Below, piece after piece: positions 1 to 8,677 of a stretch of DNA of 64,000 bases. The translations under genes were made by a program, and so were the position numbers. The DNA comes from CAVQXR01 sp963717955 (GTDB lineage Bacteria > Actinomycetota > Thermoleophilia > Gaiellales > Gaiellaceae), in the NCBI GenBank assembly GCA_963717955.1, contig CAVQXR010000001.1, positions 2,170,001 through 2,234,000 of the forward strand, read 5' to 3'. The notes below the pieces were generated by a model. That model was given only the letters and a program-made list of their open reading frames with translations, made no database searches and had not been told where the DNA came from. Numbering within the stretch: the stretch's first letter is position 1; every line of letters starts with the position of its first letter.

Positions 1-893
1 CGCTCGAGTTCCCCTCGCTCGGCGCGAAGAGGCTGGCGGGCGGGCGGGGCAACGCCGTCGCCGTCTTCGAGGCGGCGACCGGGACCAAGCGGTTCACGAT
101 CCCCGACGCGTTCGCGCCGGTCGTCTTGCCCCGGAAGCGCATCGTCTTTCTCGGGGACCGGTTGGGGCACCGCGATCCCCAGGTCAACTCGGTGTGGATC
201 CGGTCGGCGGGCGGGAAGGTCCGCAAGCTCGTGCAGTTCGCGAACGGAACGGGCCTCCCGGGAGTCCAGACCGGGCTCGACGCGGCGATCGTGCTCGGAG
301 TCGCAGCGAACTCGACCGGCCGCAAGCTCGCGATCGTCCAGGGCAACGACGTCGACCTCTTCCACTACGACATCTGGGTGGTCGATACGTCGACGAAGGC
401 GAGATACCGCGCCACCTCGGGAGGCCGCTCGCGCTTTGCGACGCTCGATCCGGCCGGGGCCAGGCTCGCCTACCTTCGGGAGGAGTCGTTCTGCGGAGGG
501 CCGGAGCCCGGATACCGCGCCGGCGACGTGCTCGTCGAGGAGGCGTCGAAGGGCGCCTCGGCCACGACGTTGCTGGACGGAACGTGCGACGTCTTCTACA
601 CGGAGCTCGCCTGGCTCTCCTCGACCGAGCTCGTCGCGAACCGCGTCACGCGCACGGCACCGGACACGTTCCGGACCGACCTCGTGCTCGTCGACGCCGC
701 CACGAGCGCGGTCACCGTCCTGTTCGGCTCGGGCGACGTCTTCGCCGTCTCGGTCTCGCCGTTGCTCCGTCTCGTCGCGTTCATGCGGGGGAGCGGAGGT
801 GGCGAGGTTCTCGCCGTCGACCTGCCGGCGACGCCGCTTCACCTGCCGGATGCGTTCGCTCCACAGGTGGCCCGCGACGGGACGTGGCCCTGA
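1..893 (+). CDS. TolB/WD40-like beta-propeller protein, C-terminal part
   Basis: The frame is open from the left edge of the window, so the start lies outside it; about 297 codons are present before TGA. The residues fall into repeated blade-like stretches (for example SSTELVANRV followed by DLVLVDAATSAVTVL, and LDPAGARLAYLRE), as in TolB-type or WD40-like propellers that are usually exported and bind partners. No catalytic motif is visible. The next gene starts 30 bases downstream on the same strand. The family call rests on repeat character only; whether a signal peptide exists cannot be seen. Confidence 0.6.
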   Translation, partial: LEFPSLGAKRLAGGRGNAVAVFEAATGTKRFTIPDAFAPVVLPRKRIVFLGDRLGHRDPQVNSVWIRSAGGKVRKLVQFANGTGLPGVQTGLDAAIVLGVAANSTGRKLAIVQGNDVDLFHYDIWVVDTSTKARYRATSGGRSRFATLDPAGARLAYLREESFCGGPEPGYRAGDVLVEEASKGASATTLLDGTCDVFYTELAWLSSTELVANRVTRTAPDTFRTDLVLVDAATSAVTVLFGSGDVFAVSVSPLLRLVAFMRGSGGGEVLAVDLPATPLHLPDAFAPQVARDGTWP

Positions 894-923
894 GACCGGG
901 CGACGACGGTAGGATCGCCCGCA

Positions 924-1919
924 ATGGCGTCCTGCGGCGACCGGGATCCCGAGGCGCGAGGCGCAGCCGCCGAGAGCCCGCCGGCCCTCGCGGGACGAAG
1001 CTTCGAGCTTGGCCGCGAGCTCGGCCCCGACGGCCGCTTCACGCGGCAGGAGAGCATCTTCCGCCGCTGGGTGACCGCCGACGGGAGCTCGGGCTTCCCG
1101 GCGGCGGCGGGCAGGTACCACCTCTACGCGTGTCTCGCCTGCCCGTGGTCGCAGCGCGCGGCGATCGGGCGCATCCTGAAGGGGCTCGAAGGGGTCATCT
1201 CGATGTCGTACACCGACCCCTACCGGGACGCGCTCGGCTGGGCCTTCACCGGCGGTGAGTTCGCAGACCGTCTCAACGGCTTCGCCTACCTGAGCGAGGC
1301 GTACGCGGCCACCGACCCGACCTTCGACGGACGCTACACGCTGCCCGTTCTGTGGGACACCGAGACGGGGCAGGTCGTCTCGAACGAGTCGAACGACGTC
1401 CTGCGCATGCTCAACGATGCCTTCGGCGCATTCGCAGACTCCGACGTCGATCTCTATCCGGAGCCGCTCCGGGGTGAGATCGACGCCCTCAACGAGCTGA
1501 TCTACGAGAACGTCTCGAACGGTGTCTACGAGGCAGGCTTCAGCCGGAACCAGATCGTCTACGAGGAGGCCTGCACGAACGTCTTCCGCGTGCTCGACTC
1601 GCTCGAAGAGCGGCTCGGGCGCACGCGCTACCTCGTCGGCGACGAGCCGACGGAGGCGGACTGGCGCCTCTTTCCGACGCTCGTGCGCTTCGACACCGTC
1701 TACTACCTCCACTTCAAGTGCAACCTGCGGCGGATCGTCGACTATCCGAACCTCTGGGGCTACACCCGCGACCTCTACCAGGTGCCGCGAGTCGCCGAGA
1801 CGGTGTCGATCGAACAGATCAAGCGTCACTACTACACGACACACGACATGATCAGCCCGAGCCGACTGATCCCGCTCGGTCCCGAGCTCGACTTCTCCGA
1901 ACCGCACGGTCGGTCTTAG
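924..1919 (+). CDS. glutathionyl-hydroquinone reductase (ECM4/YqjG family, Xi-class GST)
   Basis: 331 aa, usual length for the family. Members reductively remove glutathione (or an equivalent thiol) from glutathionyl-hydroquinones. The N-terminal thioredoxin-like half carries the family motif as CPWSQR, with the catalytic cysteine at about residue 73 (usual form CPWAHR), followed by the conserved SYTDPYRD-type stretch and the SNESNDVLRML substrate loop. The all-helical C-terminal GST half ends near the stop. ATG start at 924. Its TAG stop overlaps the TAA stop of the convergent acetyltransferase gene. Actinobacteria mostly lack glutathione, so the physiological thiol may be another one; that is inference. 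Confidence 0.9.
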   Translation: MASCGDRDPEARGAAAESPPALAGRSFELGRELGPDGRFTRQESIFRRWVTADGSSGFPAAAGRYHLYACLACPWSQRAAIGRILKGLEGVISMSYTDPYRDALGWAFTGGEFADRLNGFAYLSEAYAATDPTFDGRYTLPVLWDTETGQVVSNESNDVLRMLNDAFGAFADSDVDLYPEPLRGEIDALNELIYENVSNGVYEAGFSRNQIVYEEACTNVFRVLDSLEERLGRTRYLVGDEPTEADWRLFPTLVRFDTVYYLHFKCNLRRIVDYPNLWGYTRDLYQVPRVAETVSIEQIKRHYYTTHDMISPSRLIPLGPELDFSEPHGRS

Positions 1920-2413
1920 AGGTGGAGCAGCATCCGGGCATTGCCGAGCGTGTTCGGCTTCACCCGTTCGAGGTCGAGGAACTCCGCGACGCCCTCGTCC
2001 AGTGAACGTCGCAGCTCCTCGTAGACCTCGGCCTCCACCGGCGTGCCCTCAATCTCGACGAACCCGTGCTTCGCGAAGAAGTCGACCTTGAACGTGAGCA
2101 CGAACACCCGTTGGATGCCGAGCCAGCGGGCCGTCTCGATCAGCTTGTCCACGATCGCGTGACCGGCGCCGCGGCCCCGGGCCTCCGGATCGACGGCGAC
2201 GGTGCGAATCTCCGCCAGGTCGTCCCAGATCACGTGGAGCGCGCCGCACCCGATCACGCGGCCCTCCTCCTCGGCCACCCAGAACTCCTGAACGTCCTCG
2301 TACAGCGCGACGGTGGGCTTGTCGAGCAGGATTCGCTGTCCTGCGTACAGGTCGACGAGCCGGCGGACCGCCGGAACGTCCCCGGTGTGCGCCCGCCGGA
2401 CTGTGATTCCCAC
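1916..2413 (-). CDS. argA: short ArgA-type GNAT N-acetyltransferase (amino-acid N-acetyltransferase)
   Basis: 165 aa GNAT-fold protein. The acetyl-CoA binding loop appears as EARGRGAGHAIV (about residues 77-88), preceded by the beta-4 strand EIRTVAVDP. The overall pattern (VRRLVDLYA near the start, IGCGALHVIWDDLAEIRTVAV, VFVLTFKVDFFAKHGFVEIE) resembles the small stand-alone N-acetylglutamate synthases of actinobacteria such as mycobacterial Rv2747, which catalyse the first step of arginine synthesis. It lacks the amino-acid kinase domain of classical ArgA. No arginine genes lie nearby, so substrate is by family resemblance. Stops of this gene and the upstream plus-strand gene overlap by 3 bases. 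Confidence 0.8.
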   Translation of the reverse strand: MGITVRRAHTGDVPAVRRLVDLYAGQRILLDKPTVALYEDVQEFWVAEEEGRVIGCGALHVIWDDLAEIRTVAVDPEARGRGAGHAIVDKLIETARWLGIQRVFVLTFKVDFFAKHGFVEIEGTPVEAEVYEELRRSLDEGVAEFLDLERVKPNTLGNARMLLHL

Positions 2414-2463
2414 GACGGGCCAGCATATCGCCGGTGGAGCGGCCCGGCCGCGGCCTCAGCGGC

Positions 2464-3369
2464 TCATGCCCGCCGTGGGAGCAGATCTGCGACCCGGGTG
2501 CCGTGCCAGCCCTCCACCCGCCGGGCCCAGTACTGCTCCTGCAGCATGCGCGTGATCCGGCCCGGCCGCCCGTCGCCGACCGGGCGGCAGTCGACGGCGA
2601 TGATCGGCATCACGGCCCCCGCCGTGGTGGCCGCGAAGGCCTCGTCGGCGGAGGCGAGCTCCTCCGGGTCGACCCGGCGTAGCTCGAACGGCACCCCTTC
2701 GTCGGCGCAGATCTCCTGCACCGCAGCGCGGGTGCACCCCTCGAGCACGTTCCAGTCTGGCGTCGCTACGACCCCGTCGCTGACGACGAGCACGTTCCAG
2801 CCGAATCCCTCGGTCAGCTCGCCGTCCGGCCCCACGACCATCGCGTCGTCGCAGCCGGCCTCGTAGCCGTCGAGACGCGCCTGGACGAGATCGGCGCGGT
2901 TGTAGTTCTTGAACCTCTGGTCGACCGCCCGCGACGAGATGCGCTCGAAGCGGTGACAGAGATGGATGTTCGCGCCGCCGCGGCACAGCTCCTCGCCCCA
3001 GATCCACACGTACGGGATCGCGTAGGCGGTGAAGCGGTTCTCGGCGAGCCTGAGGTCACGCGACTGGTTGGGCGTCAGCCCACGCGTGACCTCGAGCTTC
3101 ACGTATGCGTCGGTGAGCCCGGCCCGGTCGACGCATTCCGCGAGGATTCCCTTCACCTCGTCGCGCGAATAGGGATGCTGCAGCCGGAACCCCGCGCACG
3201 ACCGCTCGAACCGATCGAGATGCTCGTCGAGCTTGAAGAACCAGCCGTGCCAGACCGACGTCACGTCGTAGACGACGTCGCTCCAGGTGAACCCGTAGTC
3301 GAAGATCGACATCCGGGCATCGGCCGGGGAGACGTACTCCCCGTCGATGAAGACGATGCCTTCACTCAT
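2464..3369 (-). CDS. PLP fold-type IV aminotransferase, (R)-amine transaminase/BCAT-like
   Basis: 301 aa from ATG at 3369; a longer in-frame start at 3459 has a non-family N-terminus. The N-terminal block (FIDGEYVSPADARMSIFDYG, then SDVVYDVTSVWHG) and YAIPYVWIWG resemble (R)-selective amine:pyruvate transaminases more than ordinary IlvE. The Schiff-base lysine is probably Lys154 in RFKNYNRADL. GWNVLVVSDG, TRAAVQEICADEG and the phosphate-binding TTAGAVMPI follow in family order. It would transfer amino groups between an amine or amino acid and a keto acid; the true substrate is unknown. Adjacent on the same strand are the acetyltransferase and a cupin, without tight coupling. Confidence 0.85.
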   Translation of the reverse strand: MSEGIVFIDGEYVSPADARMSIFDYGFTWSDVVYDVTSVWHGWFFKLDEHLDRFERSCAGFRLQHPYSRDEVKGILAECVDRAGLTDAYVKLEVTRGLTPNQSRDLRLAENRFTAYAIPYVWIWGEELCRGGANIHLCHRFERISSRAVDQRFKNYNRADLVQARLDGYEAGCDDAMVVGPDGELTEGFGWNVLVVSDGVVATPDWNVLEGCTRAAVQEICADEGVPFELRRVDPEELASADEAFAATTAGAVMPIIAVDCRPVGDGRPGRITRMLQEQYWARRVEGWHGTRVADLLPRRA

Positions 3370-3498
3370 GGCCCGATCAGCCTCGGAAAAGGCGCCGTCT
3401 TCTTCGCTTCGGTGTCCATCTGCACCCCTCCTGACGGCCGGCTCGACTGGCGCGACCATAGCGCAGGGAATCAGGGCGCGGCCGGGAAGGCCGCCGCG

Positions 3499-3864
3499 CT
3501 AAGCGTCGTCGCGGTGGACTGTCTGGGGCGAGAAGGCCGGGAGGCAGACAGCGAGGTATTCGGCGCCGTCCGGTTCGGGCGTGCTGTACCGCACCCGCTC
3601 ACCGGCCCGGGTCACGACCGCCTCCCCCGCCCGCACGTCCAGGACGCCGCCGTCGTGCTCGACCCGCACCAGCCCGCGGAGCACGACCGTGTACTCGTCC
3701 CACTCGGGTGTCTGGGCGGGCTCTTCCCACCCGGCGGGGCTCCGCATGTGCGCGATGCTGAGCGCCGTCTCGCCCGTGGCCACGTTGCCGACGTACTCGT
3801 CGATCAGCTTCGGCTTGTTCCCCACGGCGGTGATCCGGGTGGGCGCGCGAACGTGCTCGGCCAC
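3499..3864 (-). CDS. small cupin-domain protein
   Basis: 121 aa, a single cupin barrel. Cupin motif 1 is degenerate (PEWDEYTVVLRGLVRVEHDGG) and motif 2 is GEAVVTRAGERVRYSTPEP; only part of the usual His/Glu metal ligand set is seen, so metal binding is uncertain. The pattern is like the stand-alone EutQ-type cupins. GTG start at 3864. It lies 129 bases downstream of the transaminase start and in the same orientation. Function not assignable from sequence beyond small-molecule or metal binding. Confidence 0.75.
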   Translation of the reverse strand: MAEHVRAPTRITAVGNKPKLIDEYVGNVATGETALSIAHMRSPAGWEEPAQTPEWDEYTVVLRGLVRVEHDGGVLDVRAGEAVVTRAGERVRYSTPEPDGAEYLAVCLPAFSPQTVHRDDA

Positions 3865-4080
3865 GTCGCGAGAATACCGGGTGGGACGGGCCGCCTGTCC
3901 GGACGGGCGCGCGAGGCACGTGGCGATCGAGAGGATCGTCCGACCTCCCGCTCTCGGAGCTCAGCGAAATCTCAGGCTCCGGTGGCATGGTTGGCAGCGA
4001 GAATGTCCTGGGCACCCGAGAGCGAGACGCAGGTTGCGGAGTGATGCTCAGCGGGCCTCGCGTGACATCAGGAGGATCCC

Positions 4081-5009
4081 GTGGAACCGAGGAAGCGGAG
4101 TCAGTCACAGGATGTCCCGGGGTCGACCGGGCTGCGTACCTATCAGGGGCGGCGGCTGCCGAAGCAGGACGAGGACGTGTTCGACCAGGGTCTCGCCTTC
4201 GACCTCGAGACGCTGATGCGACCGCAGGCGCATGCTGAAGCTCGTTGCCTTCTCCGGGCTCAGCGCCGTCGGGCTGGTCGGGCTGGTGGGCTGCGGCGGA
4301 TCGGAGGCGGTGCCAACGACGCCCGCGTCAGGGCCGACGAGCACCACCGCGGCACGCCGGGGACACGCTTGCCGACGGCGGCTGCGAGGCGATCCCCGAG
4401 GAGACGGCCGGGCCGTACCCCGGCGACGGCTCGAACGGGCCCGACGTGCTCGGTCAAACCGAGGTCGTGCGGAGCGACATCCGGTCGAGCTTCGGCGACT
4501 TCTCCGGCGCGGCCGAGGGCAGGCCGCTGACGATCAGGCTCGCAATCCAGGATGCCTCGGGCAGCTGTGGCCCGCTGGCGGGCGCCGCCGCCTACGCGTG
4601 GCACTGCGACCGCGACGGGCAGTACTCCCTCTACACCGTCACCGACCAGAACTACCTGCGCGGTGTCCAGGAGGCGGACGCAGACGGTGTCGTGACGTTC
4701 ACGAGCATCTTCCCCGGCTGCTACTCCGGTCGGTGGCCGCACATCCACTTCGAGGTGTTCCCGAGCCTCGCTGCGGCGACCGACGACGCGAACAGGATCG
4801 CAACCTCGCAGATCGCGCTCCCCGCGGACATCTGCCAGCAGGTGTACGCCACCTCGGGCTACGAAGCGAGCGCCGGGAACCTGCAGCAGGTCAGCTTCGA
4901 GACGGACAACGTCTTCGGCGACGACGGTGGAGCGCAGCAACTGGGGACCGTGACCGGCAGCCTCGAGGAAGGCTTCACCGTGGAGCTCGCCGTCACTGTC
5001 CGCGGCTGA
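4081..5009 (+). CDS. exported intradiol ring-cleavage dioxygenase, split by two frameshifts as assembled
   Basis: GTG start at 4081 follows a strong AGGAGG. Three frames carry successive parts of one protein: residues through FDQGLAFDLETLM (frame 1); DRRRMLKLVAFSGLSAVGLV with lipobox LVGC (frame 2, from about 4219); and the catalytic domain from about 4370 (frame 3). Removing two extra bases gives 309 codons, a full-length family member. The arginine-rich n-region and lipobox suggest an exported lipoprotein, possibly Tat-dependent. The dioxygenase core shows the motif AYAWHCDRDGQYS with a candidate Fe-ligand Tyr and GRWPHIHFEVF with the His-x-His ligands, as in protocatechuate 3,4-dioxygenase-like proteins. 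Role in aromatic ring opening outside the cytoplasm is inferred from the family. Confidence 0.75.
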
Positions 5010-5012
5010 GGA

Positions 5013-5747
5013 TCAGCGGCAGCTCGATGCGCTGAGCTCGCGACACTGCTCGACGAAGCCCCGGGCGACGCTGAGGGCGACCCGGTGCGCCGTGTCGGCC
5101 ACACGCCGTGCGCCCGCTTCGAGCTCGGCGGGGTCGGCGCCGGCGTCGCGGAAGAACTTCACCGTCCGGGGGTCGATTCCGTTGACGTCGCCGCGGACTC
5201 CGCGCGCCAGCGTGTCGACCGCCTCGACGGTCACCTCGGGGTGGAACTGGAACGCCCAGGAGGAGCCGAGCCGGAACGCCTGGGCACACACGTCGTTCTC
5301 GAACAGGACGACCGCGTCGGCAGGCGGCCGGAATGCGTAGGCGTGCGCGTGGAACGTCTCGAAGCGCGGCGGGGCGTCGCGCAGGAGCGGGTCGTCTCTC
5401 GCCGCGTCGGTCGCCCAGACCTCGCGGTAGCCCCGCTCGTCCTGGCAGCGGTACGTCTCGCCCCCGAGCGCGTGCGTGAGTATCTGCCCGCCCAGGCACA
5501 GGCCGAGCACCGGAACCTCGCGATCGAGTGCCTGTTCGATCGCCGCTCGCGCGCGGCGCACGCCCGGATCGTCGTCCCCCGGATCCGCGAGCCCGGGCAG
5601 CACGATCAGCCCGTCGTAGCCGTCGAGACCGGGGAGGTCGAGGGTCGACATCCGAATGTCGAGCGTCGCGCCGTTCTCCACCAGCGCATCCCCGACCCGA
5701 CCGATCGGCTTGTCCCAGTCGTTCTGAACGACGAGCAGCGACGTCAC
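5013..5747 (-). CDS. class I glutamine amidotransferase
   Basis: 244 aa from a GTG at 5747; upstream in-frame codons lack family character. The nucleophile Cys84 sits in GLCLGGQ, and the His169/Glu171 pair of the triad in FQFHPEV. SLLVVQNDWDKPIG at the N-terminus and LIVLPGLADP match GMP-synthase-like stand-alone amidotransferases. Such proteins release ammonia from glutamine for an unknown acceptor or hydrolyse gamma-glutamyl compounds. The C-terminus adds about 55 helical residues after the triad. Its stop lies 3 bases from the convergent dioxygenase stop. No obvious synthetase partner is adjacent. Confidence 0.85.
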   Translation of the reverse strand: MTSLLVVQNDWDKPIGRVGDALVENGATLDIRMSTLDLPGLDGYDGLIVLPGLADPGDDDPGVRRARAAIEQALDREVPVLGLCLGGQILTHALGGETYRCQDERGYREVWATDAARDDPLLRDAPPRFETFHAHAYAFRPPADAVVLFENDVCAQAFRLGSSWAFQFHPEVTVEAVDTLARGVRGDVNGIDPRTVKFFRDAGADPAELEAGARRVADTAHRVALSVARGFVEQCRELSASSCR

Positions 5748-5812
5748 GTTGGTGCAGAACGACGGTAGGGCGCTCGATGTTCCCGCCCGGACCGGGCCGG
5801 CGCGGTGGCCTG

Positions 5813-6718
5813 CTACGCGGCGGCGGCAGCGCGGAACTCGTCGAAGCGAACCGCCAGCCGATCCCGGTCCGGCCGACGCCTCTCGCTCGGGAGCACGATC
5901 GTCTGGTCGTGGAACCCCTTCAGGAGATCGAGCATCGGCCCATCGTCGTCGTCCAGGAGTCGTCGCGCGACCTTGACACGGTAGTCGGGCGTGACGCCGA
6001 CGAGATTCCGGTCGAATGCACTGTGGTGGATCGTGCACAGGCTCAGCCCGTTCTGGACGGCGGCTACACCCTCCGGGTCGGCGTCTCGGATGATGTGCGC
6101 CGCATCGAGGAGACGGGGCTCCTTGAGCCGGCAGATCGCGCACTGGTCATGGTAGGCAGGAAGCACCATGCCGCGGAACCGACCCTGGTGCAATCGCTGC
6201 TTCGCTTCCCTGACGGCATACACCCGATCGACAGTCGTATCGGGAAGAGTTGCCGACCGATTCGCGAATTGGCCGACCGTGACTACGACTCGTCGCTCCG
6301 AACGTAGATTATTAGTCACGAAGCACGGGTAAACGGCCCGATACATCCAGGGACGCGTCGCCTCGAAGTAGACGAGAGGGACGTGGCTGGCCCATGCGGC
6401 GTCAAGCGCCCGGTTGTCCGGTCGGTTAAGGTCGCCCCTCTGATACGCATAACTCACTAGCTCGTCGGCCACTCTTTCGTCGTCATATGGACGTTTGAAC
6501 GAAGTGGTGATGGAAAGAGCGGCAGGCCCTCGCTGAAGAGCCGATCGATGGATCCCTTTCGCGCGGGTCATGAAGCGCACATTCCGACCCTGGAACGGGA
6601 AGCCGCGGTCCAGACCACTTTTGGAGGGAAGATCCTCGCCGAACTCACGACGAAGTGAGTTCAGGGCGAGGAAGCAGGCAGCTCGGAGGTCATCGTCCCG
6701 CTCGATGCCGGCGATCAT
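5813..6718 (-). CDS. HNH endonuclease-domain protein (restriction-like)
   Basis: 301 aa. The C-terminal third holds the HNH nuclease signature: the zinc-knuckle-like CAICRLKEP, LDAAHIIRDADPEG, then NGLSLCTIHHSAFD (His-Asn-His order), followed by VTPDYRVKVARRLL. This matches the C-terminal domain of COG3440-type predicted restriction nucleases. The N-terminal 170 residues (GFPFQGRNVRFM, ITTSFKRPYDD, YEATRPWMYRAVYPCFV region) probably form a target-recognition domain but I do not recognise it. Base composition is visibly less GC-rich than flanking genes, with AT-rich stretches near 6300, hinting at horizontal acquisition. It overlaps the upstream small gene by 29 bases, suggesting a two-gene unit. 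Confidence 0.8.
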   Translation of the reverse strand: MIAGIERDDDLRAACFLALNSLRREFGEDLPSKSGLDRGFPFQGRNVRFMTRAKGIHRSALQRGPAALSITTSFKRPYDDERVADELVSYAYQRGDLNRPDNRALDAAWASHVPLVYFEATRPWMYRAVYPCFVTNNLRSERRVVVTVGQFANRSATLPDTTVDRVYAVREAKQRLHQGRFRGMVLPAYHDQCAICRLKEPRLLDAAHIIRDADPEGVAAVQNGLSLCTIHHSAFDRNLVGVTPDYRVKVARRLLDDDDGPMLDLLKGFHDQTIVLPSERRRPDRDRLAVRFDEFRAAAAA

Positions 6719-7172
6719 AGAACCACCGACCAGAACGCGTTAGCCTCGGAAGCCCCGTGGAGTGCCTGCAGCCCTCCGACGCAGCGCCGTCCTCGCTCTC
6801 CTGGTCGAGAAGCACGCTCAACCGATCAATGGCCTCGGTCAGCCCATCAATGTGCCCGCAGTCCTGGTCGTACGCCTCGTGATCTTCCCAGCGGGCGTAG
6901 TCCCACGCGCTGTCGTAGCCGACCTCGACGATCGCATCCAGGGTCTCGTCGTCGAGATAGCCGGTGGCCTCCCAGCTCCCCGCGTAGCCCGCGCGCCCGG
7001 CTGATGCGAAGGCCTCGCGGATCTGAGGCTCGAACGGCGCCAGCCAGTCGATCGGCCGGCCGATCACCTTCCCTGCGACCACACGCTTCCGCTCGCGATC
7101 ACGGTGTGACCGCAAAGCGATGAGCTCATCCAACACTCGTCGTACGGCTCCGGGTTCGACGAGCGTCTCCAT
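6690..7172 (-). CDS. hypothetical protein paired with the HNH nuclease gene
   Basis: 160 aa from ATG at 7172. I do not recognise a family. It is acidic in the middle (YLDDETLDAIVEVGYDSAWDYARWEDHEAYDQD) and predicted mostly helical, with a basic arginine-rich C-terminus that overlaps the start of the nuclease gene. The last 25 residues look less protein-like, so the true C-terminus could be shifted. The overlap implies translational coupling with the nuclease; a role as specificity, immunity or regulatory partner is conceivable but unsupported. Confidence 0.5.
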   Translation of the reverse strand: METLVEPGAVRRVLDELIALRSHRDRERKRVVAGKVIGRPIDWLAPFEPQIREAFASAGRAGYAGSWEATGYLDDETLDAIVEVGYDSAWDYARWEDHEAYDQDCGHIDGLTEAIDRLSVLLDQESEDGAASEGCRHSTGLPRLTRSGRWFYDRRHRAGR

Positions 7173-7286
7173 CGCCAGGCCTCCAGTTCGTCAAGACGAA
7201 CACCTGTTGATTCTGCCTCGAGCCCCGGCGATCGCCAACGCCGGGACCTCAATGCCGCGGCTGCCGAGGAAACCTCTCGGAGCGCT

Positions 7287-7886
7287 TCAACGCTCGCTCT
7301 GACCCCGGGGGTAGACCGTCCTCTGCTCCGCCAGCATCGCAACGAACTGTTCGATTCGCTTCGCCCGGGTTTCCGGCTTCCTCGCGGTCTGGATCCGGTA
7401 GAGGATCGCGTAGCGGTTACGACTGTTGAGGGTCGCGAAGAACTCGCGCGCCCGCGGCATCTCGTCGAGCGCGCGCTGCAGGTCGTCAGGGACCGTGGCC
7501 ACCCTCTGCCCGTCGTACGCGGCCGCCCAGCGGCCGTCGGCGCGCGCCGCCTCGACCTCGCGCAGACCGGCGGGTCGTATCTCGCCGCGGGCGATCAGCG
7601 CCTCCGCGCTCTCGCGGTTGATCCTCGACCAGACGCTGCGCGGACGTCTCGGGGTGAACCTGACGAGGAAGTGCATCTCGTCGAACCGGCCTCGCTGCCC
7701 GTCGATCCAACCGAAGCAGAGGGCTGTCTCGAGAGCCTCCGCGTAGGAGACCGAGCCGATGCCGGACCCCTTCTTGGCGAGCTTGAGGCGAACCCCGATC
7801 GACAGGGCGTGCTCCGCTTCAAGCCAGTCTCGCCACTCGTCGCGCGACACAAACGAACGAATCGGAAGCTCGTCACGCGCAGGCAT
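7287..7886 (-). CDS. YdeI/OmpD-associated family protein
   Basis: 199 aa. The sequence follows the YdeI/COG4430 pattern throughout: SRDEWRDWLEAEH, GVRLKLAKKGSG, VSYAEALETALCFGWIDGQ, FLVRFTPRRPRSVWSRINRE, and the C-terminal LNSRNRYAILYRIQTARKPETRAKRI segment. The GWIDGQ stretch is the family hallmark. Proteins of this family are cytosolic and have been linked to antimicrobial peptide or bacteriocin tolerance in enterics; biochemical activity is unknown. ATG start at 7886. The following gene on this strand, at 7900, is a decayed BNR-repeat gene. Confidence 0.85.
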   Translation of the reverse strand: MPARDELPIRSFVSRDEWRDWLEAEHALSIGVRLKLAKKGSGIGSVSYAEALETALCFGWIDGQRGRFDEMHFLVRFTPRRPRSVWSRINRESAEALIARGEIRPAGLREVEAARADGRWAAAYDGQRVATVPDDLQRALDEMPRAREFFATLNSRNRYAILYRIQTARKPETRAKRIEQFVAMLAEQRTVYPRGQSER

Positions 7887-7899
7887 GCGACCGACGGCT

Positions 7900-8677
7900 T
7901 CAGGCTCCGACGACCGTGAACGCCCGCACCGAAGCGAACGTCGCCTCGTGCCGATTCCATGATTCGCCGCGATCTCGTGAGCACCACACTTCGCCGCTTC
8001 GCTGCGCCGCGTAGACGCCGCCGGTCACCGGGTCCGCGGCGAGGTGCGCGAGGGTCGGGAAGGACTCAGTCAGACCGCCGGACGGCCGCCGCCACGGGTC
8101 CCCGCCGTCCGCGAGAAAAAGCGCGGCCCGCCCGTCCGCCGTGTGCGCGGACCGCATCGGCGCGGCGCAGAGATACCAGCGCCTCGGGTCGCTCGGGTCG
8201 GCGGCGACGCTCCACCCGTAGCGGCGATCCAGCCCGTCGAGCACGCGCCTCCAGGTTCGGCCGCCGTCGGTGCTGAGGGACGCTCCGGTTCCAGCGCCCA
8301 CGTACGCCCGCACGCGGTCTGTCGCGTGGAAGCACAGGGCATGGCAGTCGAGGGCGACGCCACGCCCGTTTCTCGTCCACGTCCGTCCACCGTCCGCGCT
8401 TCGCAGAACGGTCGCGGCCTCGATGCCGGCGAGGATCACGGCCGGATCGGACGGCGCGACCGCGAGCGCCTGGACGTACGATGTGTGGGGCCTTCTCGGC
8501 GGGTTGCCGCCAGAACCAGCGTCGCATGCGCGCGAAGCGCGCGAGCTCGGTCCAGTTCTCGCCGCCGTTCCGCGAGACGGCGAACGCCGGCGGCTTGAGC
8601 CCCGCGTACAGGGTTCCCGGCTGGGGCTGGTGCCCATCGACTTCACGATCCGGCCGCCCACGCTCGGTGATCGAGCG
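7900..8677 (-). pseudogene. 5'-truncated BNR/WD40-like 'glycosyl hydrolase' repeat protein
   Basis: Coding resemblance starts directly after the stop codon of the nitronate monooxygenase gene and in the same frame, with no ATG, GTG or TTG before the conserved part. It reads GTLYAGLKPPAFAVSRNGG, then ARMRRWFWRQPAEK, shifts frame near 8485 (one extra G), and continues TSYVQALAVAPSDPAVILAG, SADGGRTWTRNG, STDGGRTWRR, YGWSVAADPSDPRRWYLCA and SRDRGESWNRHE. The SxDGGxTW repeats are BNR/sortilin-like propeller blades. Full-length relatives are about 330 residues, so roughly the first 70-80 are missing. The frameshift may be a sequencing error; the missing start is more likely real. Confidence 0.7.
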
